Part shown: one piece after another, positions 9,347-13,360 of the stretch
Numbering within the stretch: the stretch's first letter is position 1
How the letters are laid out: every line of letters begins with the position of its first letter
Assembly: GCA_027604665.1 (NCBI GenBank)
Contig: JADGIZ010000457.1
Coordinates: 1 to 13,360, forward strand
Length of the DNA: 13,360 bases
From: Polyrhizophydium stewartii
Taxonomy: Eukaryota > Chytridiomycota > Chytridiomycetes > Rhizophydiales
Direction of reading: 5' to 3'
The notes under the pieces: model-generated
Databases searched by the model: none
Seen by the model: the letters and a program-made list of their open reading frames with translations, nothing else
What the model was told of the DNA's origin: nothing
Translations under genes and position numbers: made by a program

Positions 9347-9503
9347 GAGGGTAAGGTGCGCACGAAGGCGGCAACCGCAGGTGGTGTCCCTCGTCGCCTC
9401 GCACTTGCCGATGCTTGCGGCCGCACCGGTCGCACTCAGGAGGGACCTCACGAGAGCCGGGGCTGGATCGGCGGTCTGGCAGCCAACACCAGCTTACCCC
9501 AAA
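9347..9503. promoter_or_regulatory. 157-bp divergent promoter region, CTNNBL1 and transporter
   Basis: The start codons of two divergently transcribed genes are 157 bp apart, so both promoters must lie here or in the first exons. The sequence is GC-rich with no TATA box on either strand that I can support. Heptamers GTCCCTC and GAGGGAC occur as a loose inverted pair near the centre, which may be chance. Co-regulation is an inference from spacing. Confidence 0.45.
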
Positions 9504-11379
9504 ATGGCTGCGAGCGCGAGCAGCACACCCACCACGACGACTCCTGGTGGTGGCTCGGGCACCCGCGGCCGCGCCGACGGCGGCCTGGCGCGCGGACAGG
9601 CGCAACTGGGCCTGAGAGCTCAGCCGGGAACGCCGCCTGCGCCTCGTCCGGCCCCGCAGGACGCTCGGTCGCCGCTCCAGGCCACGACGCTAGACGACGT
9701 GATCGGCGCGATCGGATACGGCCTCTTCCAACAGACGCTGCTGCTGCTGGTGTGTGCACGCTGCGCTGGCCGGCGCCGTGCTGCGCGGCCGAGGCTGCTG
9801 ACCCACCTTGCAGTGCGGGCTCGGCTGGGCGGCGGACTGCATGTGGCTGCAAGGCATGGCGCTGCTTGTGCCGCAGGTTCAGCGCTCGTTTGCGTTGCCC
9901 GTTGCCCAGAGCGGCATCATCATCTCGAGCATCTTCAGCGGCATGCTCGTTGGTGGGTTGAGAAGATGCCGTATCGGCCGCGCTGCCGTGCTGGCCCCGG
10001 CCGAGGTTGACGACAGGCCTCGCGATGCAGGCGCCATCTCGTGGGGTGCCCTGAGCGATCGGGTCGGCCGAAAGTATGCCTTCCACCTCACGCTGCCCGT
10101 CTCCACCCTCTTTGGCCTTCTGGCAAGCATCGCACCGACGATCGAGCTTCTGTGTCTCGCTGTGTTTGGCCTCGGATTTGGCGTGGGCGGACACATGCCC
10201 GTTGACGGCTGCCTCTTCATCGAGTTCTGCCCAAAGGAACATCAGTCGAAGCTCACGTTTCTGTCGGTCTTTTTCCAAGTCGGTGCGGTGCTCTCGGCCG
10301 TTATCATGCTCACGATTGTCTCTGTCCTGCCAGGCGGCTCGTGGCTGGGATTCGAATCTTGGCGCATCGTGCTTGTCGCCCAGGCGGCCGTCTCGCTCCT
10401 GATGTTTGTGAGTCAGACCCTTATCCACCTTGCTGCACTGGAATCTGCAATGTCTCATGCGCCGCACGCCGCCAGATATGCAGATGCACGCTCATTGACC
10501 TGCGCGAGTCGCCAAAGTTTTTGCTCGCAAAGGACAGGCGCTCCGAGGCCGTGCAAGCCCTCGAGCACGTAGCCGCTGTCAACGGCGCCGCGTTTACCTT
10601 CACTCCCGAGCAGATCAACTCACTCACCCTCGACGAGCTGGTCGACCCGGGGTCAGCAGACCAAGGCGCCGAGGCTGACAGCGAGACTGGCGCCGATACC
10701 CCGCTTCTCGGCCGGCCTGTCCAGCCGTCCATGTTCGATTCCAAGTACCGCACGACCACGCTGCTGCTCTTTGCAATCTGGATCCTAGTTGCACTTGGAT
10801 ACACCATGTTCAACGCATTCATTGCCAAGTTTATGGAGTCCAAGGGGATCTCGACGGTCCCGCAGTCCGAGTTTGACGTGTATCTCAATTGCCTCGTCTA
10901 TGCTGCCTCAGCGATCCCGTCGGCCTGGATTGCTACTTGGCTTGTCGACACCAAGACATTCCAGCGCCGCGGCACCCTTGCATCCTCGGCCATTGCGTCC
11001 TCGGCCGTGCTGTGGATGTTTGTTGCCTCGTCGAGCCAGCTGGCCGTCCTAATCTCCAGCTCGCTTGTCAATGTGTTTTCGGCCATCTTGTATGCCGTGA
11101 TCTACACATACACGCCAGAGGTTTACCCAACCTCAATCCGAGCGACTGCAAACGGAACATGCAGCGCACTCGGCAGGATGTGAGTGCTCGTGTGCCTGCT
11201 TTATTGACCCCGACTCATTGCTGACCTGTTGCGACAGTGCAGGCATTTTTTCGCCACTTGTCGGTGGCGCTCTCATGAGCATCTCACTTGAGATACCGCT
11301 GCATGTCAGCGCAAGTGCGATTCTGCTATCCGGAATCTGCGCTCTTCTGCTTCCAATCGAGACCCGCGTGCAGGAGTAG
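9504..11379 (+). CDS. Major facilitator superfamily transporter, SV2/SVOP-like, 5 exons
   Basis: This is a 12-helix secondary transporter, probably for an organic ion or sugar-like solute; the substrate cannot be read from sequence. Exons 9504-9749, 9814-9952, 10031-10407, 10476-11179 and 11238-11379 give 535 aa. A Pro/Gly/Thr/Ala-rich cytosolic N-terminus precedes TLDDVIGAIGYGLFQ, typical of SV2-related proteins. The first helix carries D90 (GWAADCM). The MFS signature GALSDRVGRK is at 134-143, after helix 2. LRESP at 263-267 replaces the usual PESP after helix 6. A hydrophilic loop of about 80 residues (260-345) separates the halves. YTPEVYPTSIRA at 466-477 is the conserved motif after helix 10. 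The exon 3/4 junction is the weakest: its acceptor at 10475 lacks a good branch site, but a splice there is needed to restore frame and LRESP. Intron 2 (78 nt) is open in frame. Confidence 0.85.
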
Positions 11380-11608
11380 GCGAAGAACTTTTCTCCTGAT
11401 AAATCAGCATATTTTCATTGCATCTCTCAAAAATTGAACTTGCACACGTATTTGACTTGCTCCTGATCGAGCATTCTTGCAAACATACCGTGTTCGGGTC
11501 CTTTTGAAGGATAAGGTGGTGTCCAAGTGATTGAGACTTGATTATGGTCAGACTCGCAACACCTGAATCGTATCACTTCTCGCAATATGCCAGCAAACGT
11601 AAGCCGTG

Positions 11609-11648
11609 GCACTGGAGTCGCTTTCTACTGCACTCAGCGCTCCAGTGC
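11609..11648 (+). repeat. Nine-bp inverted repeat with 22-nt loop
   Basis: The arms GCACTGGAG (11609-11617) and CTCCAGTGC (11640-11648) are perfect reverse complements. In RNA they could form a hairpin. It is about 230 nt after the transporter stop, so it may lie in or beyond its 3' UTR. A 9-bp match at this spacing could arise by chance in a stretch this long. Confidence 0.35.
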
Positions 11649-12511
11649 TTATTCATACTTATTGTGCCATTTGTAGTGTAAGTTGCACGGGCGGGCATTT
11701 TGATTCGCGTTTGCGGCGAGATCTGCCCGCCAACCGTCACTGGACGAGCTGGCAGGCGTTTTGAACGTGGTGTTGAGCAAGGCGTGGGATGCACCGCACG
11801 GCGCATGCAGCAAGTTGCTGCTGCAGAGCACTCGGCCCGAATGATCCGAAGCCGCACCACGAGAGTGACCATGAGCTGCTGCTCCCAGAGAGTCCGCCTG
11901 CGCCTCGATCATGGAGGCTCGTGTGACCATGTGCCGCAGGACTGGCGTCGGGTGCTATTGAAGCGCGCTTCCCTGGATCACGGCTGCCTCAAACAAGAGC
12001 ACCGCCTGCTGGTCCCACCGGGCCGGTGAGAAGAAGGTCCGTGTTGGCATGAGCAAGCGAGATTGGGGACAATTGAGATGAAGCCGCCTTGAAGATGCTG
12101 CGGGAGGCACGGGCGTTCATTGACACGGGAGTGTGAGAGTGAGATGGAGCAGTGCAGGCTGTGTGGGAATGCCAGGAAGACGACAATTGATGCTGGTGGT
12201 CAAAACAGATTTGTGCCAAAGTTTGCATCCGTTTCCCAGCTGCAGAGTCGCACCAAACTGTCACAAAGGCAGAGGTTACCGTGAACAGTCTCGACTGATC
12301 GGAGTCCAAGCTCTGGCGACTCTGGCTGTGGCCTTCCCTGGCTCTTTGTTGATGGGAATCCGCCATGCCACTCGCCTGACCGCCATTTCAGAAGCTTTCT
12401 TCCTTCCCCGGGGTCTCGATTGAGGCTGCATGGATCGCGCTGGCAGCTCGAGACAAGACCCAGTGTGCTTGATGCAGCAGCAAATGTGATGCCCTGGGTC
12501 GGCCATTTGAC

Positions 12512-12518
12512 TATATAT
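12512..12518. promoter_or_regulatory. TATATAT element, possible TATA box
   Basis: TATATAT stands out in otherwise mixed sequence in the gene-free stretch. It is self-complementary, so direction is undefined. No convincing ORF follows on either side within a normal leader distance. It could serve an unannotated noncoding transcript or be incidental. Confidence 0.15.
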
Positions 12519-13016
12519 TGAAGCCAGCAAGGCAAAAATGAGAAAATCCCAAAATTGAGAGACAGACCCACACCAACACGAAATGCCCCCACACATCCAT
12601 GACAGCAAATTTTTGATGTGGGTTAGTTACGCACCCAACGAGTTTGGATCACAGGGAGCTGTGGAGGGAAGCACACGCGGAGCAGGTGTGTGTGCTACGG
12701 GTGTCTTTTGAGCCGAGGATTTGCCTATGGCACCGATATTTGATATTTTGCAAGCTTCTTTGGATCGGTGGCATTGCTTCTGAGTGATGTGATACTGAGT
12801 GGAGTTTGGGCAGAGTGGCATGGGTCATGTTGGCAGATTGGGACAGGTCTTAGCGCAATCGGCGCTTCTATGAGTGCCTCTACGTGTTGATTACAGGAAC
12901 GCCGAGTTTTGAAGGCAGGGGGGCGGCGGAATGTGAACGCAAAGGAAGAGACTTGGTCCGAGCGGCGGAGTGGGGCGGAAGATTTGTAATTGACGTGGAT
13001 TTTCGAAAGATCGCGT

Positions 13017-13089
13017 GCTTCCTTAGCTCAGCTGGGAGAGCGTTAGACTGAAGATCTAAAGGCCCCGTGTTCAATCCACGGAGGGAGCA
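13017..13089 (+). tRNA. tRNA-Phe (anticodon GAA)
   Basis: The 73-nt cloverleaf folds completely. The acceptor stem is GCTTCCT with AGGGAGC (one T-G wobble), the D arm has GCTC/GAGC, the anticodon stem is TTAGA/TCTAA around loop CTGAAGA (anticodon GAA, Phe), and the T stem is CCGTG/CACGG around TTCAATC. The discriminator base is A73. The internal A box (TAGCTCAGCTGGG) and B box (GTTCAATCC) fit Pol III promoters. There is no intron and no encoded CCA. Similarity to eukaryotic cytosolic tRNA-Phe supports a nuclear gene. Confidence 0.97.
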
Positions 13090-13092
13090 TGC

Positions 13093-13097
13093 TTTTT
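13093..13097 (+). terminator. Pol III terminator (T5) of tRNA-Phe
   Basis: Five consecutive T residues begin three bases after the discriminator base of the tRNA. This is the standard RNA polymerase III termination signal and spacing. Confidence 0.85.
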
Positions 13098-13103
13098 CGA
13101 TGA

Positions 13104-13360
13104 TATGCGCAATTTTTGATTAGTTTGGCATTCCTGAGGACGCGGAATTGTCGGACTTTGCGGCTGAGGACCAGAATCAAAATCCCGTTCTTGCACAACT
13201 CGACCATCCCGCTCTCGGCCCGACTGCAGGTCTTTTCGAGCGCGGTGCTCGGCGTCGCCGGGTACTGCCTCGAACTGATCGGTGGTAACCGCTCCCGCCT
13301 TGCCCCTCTGCAGACTCCGATCAACCGCGCTCTTCGTGAGCTGCTCAAGTTGCCCCGCCA
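13104..13360 (+). mobile_element. Probable non-LTR (LINE) reverse transcriptase fragment, C-terminal part, cut by window end
   Basis: An open frame of 85 codons follows a TGA at 13101-13103 and runs off the right edge. From about 13178 it reads PFLHNSTIPLSARLQVF, then VLGVAGYCLELIGGNRSRL, then APLQTPINRALREL. From general knowledge, this order (IPL..RL.V, a V...GY..EL segment, then a LQ...N.ALR motif) is typical of the region after the thumb in LINE reverse transcriptases. The catalytic part would lie upstream, but only about 15-80 bp separate this segment from the tRNA. The copy is therefore probably 5'-truncated, as LINE copies often are, or an upstream exon is missing. No start codon can be assigned. 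The other frames here are also open, so the call rests on residue pattern alone. Confidence 0.42.

Larger units (their letters stand above)
11380..13016. other. Gene-poor intergenic stretch, about 1.6 kb
   Basis: This stretch runs from the transporter stop to the tRNA. It has lower GC than the flanking genes and only short ORFs on both strands (all under about 130 codons), none resembling a known family or showing plausible splice joins. The first part must be the transporter 3' UTR. A TATATAT and a small inverted repeat are listed separately. I see no tandem array, terminal repeats, or further tRNA. Confidence 0.6.

Noticed and set aside
9448..10467. Antisense frame of 339 codons opposite the transporter
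   Set aside because: It is hydrophilic and without family resemblance, opposite conserved MFS exons.
11989..12366. Minus-strand frame of 125 codons in the gene-poor stretch
   Set aside because: It has no recognisable domain and no splice partners, and its length is within chance expectation. The same holds for the plus-strand frames at 11700-12029 and 12133-12423.
13043..13348. Minus-strand frame of 101 codons over the tRNA and right edge
   Set aside because: It runs through the tRNA gene antisense and has no family resemblance. The plus-strand frame has the better pattern (LINE RT-like).

Overview
The window looks like nuclear DNA from a fungus with flagellated spores (a chytrid or blastocladiomycete-type lineage). 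Three things point there. The genes are packed with short spliceosomal introns, mostly 57-84 nt, often with a CTGAC/CTGAT-like branch site just upstream of the 3' AG. One gene encodes the c' proteolipid of the V-ATPase (Vma11 type), a subunit known from fungi. Another encodes CEP135/Bld10, a centriole cartwheel protein that non-flagellated fungi have lost. Coding DNA is GC-rich with mostly G/C-ending codons, so many long antisense and out-of-frame ORFs are shadows. The species cannot be named from this sequence.

Layout, left to right. (1) 208-5937, plus strand: a 15-exon gene for a CEP135/Bld10-like centriole protein of about 1606 residues, with a short upstream ORF whose stop overlaps the chosen start. 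(2) 6043-6990, plus strand: a 3-exon VMA11-type V-ATPase c' gene, starting 105 bp after the previous stop. Its first intron is unusually long (374 nt). (3) 7061-9346, minus strand: a 6-exon CTNNBL1 gene (armadillo-repeat splicing factor), converging on VMA11 with a 70-bp gap. (4) 9504-11379, plus strand: a 5-exon major facilitator transporter of the SV2/SVOP type, divergent from CTNNBL1 across a 157-bp shared promoter region. (5) 11380-13016: about 1.6 kb with no gene I can support. (6) 13017-13089: an intronless tRNA-Phe(GAA) with a T5 terminator. (7) 13104 to the right edge: an open frame resembling the C-terminal part of a non-LTR (LINE) reverse transcriptase, starting just downstream of the tRNA and cut by the window end.

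The four protein genes are unrelated housekeeping functions (centriole assembly, organelle acidification, pre-mRNA splicing, solute transport), with no sign of an operon-like pathway. I found no CRISPR array, defence system or other clearly new multi-gene system. The points most worth checking are the LINE-like fragment beside the tRNA, the outlier intron in VMA11, the uORF at CEP135, and the introns that can be read through in frame. All exon models are my manual reading of splice signals and frames, without transcript data.
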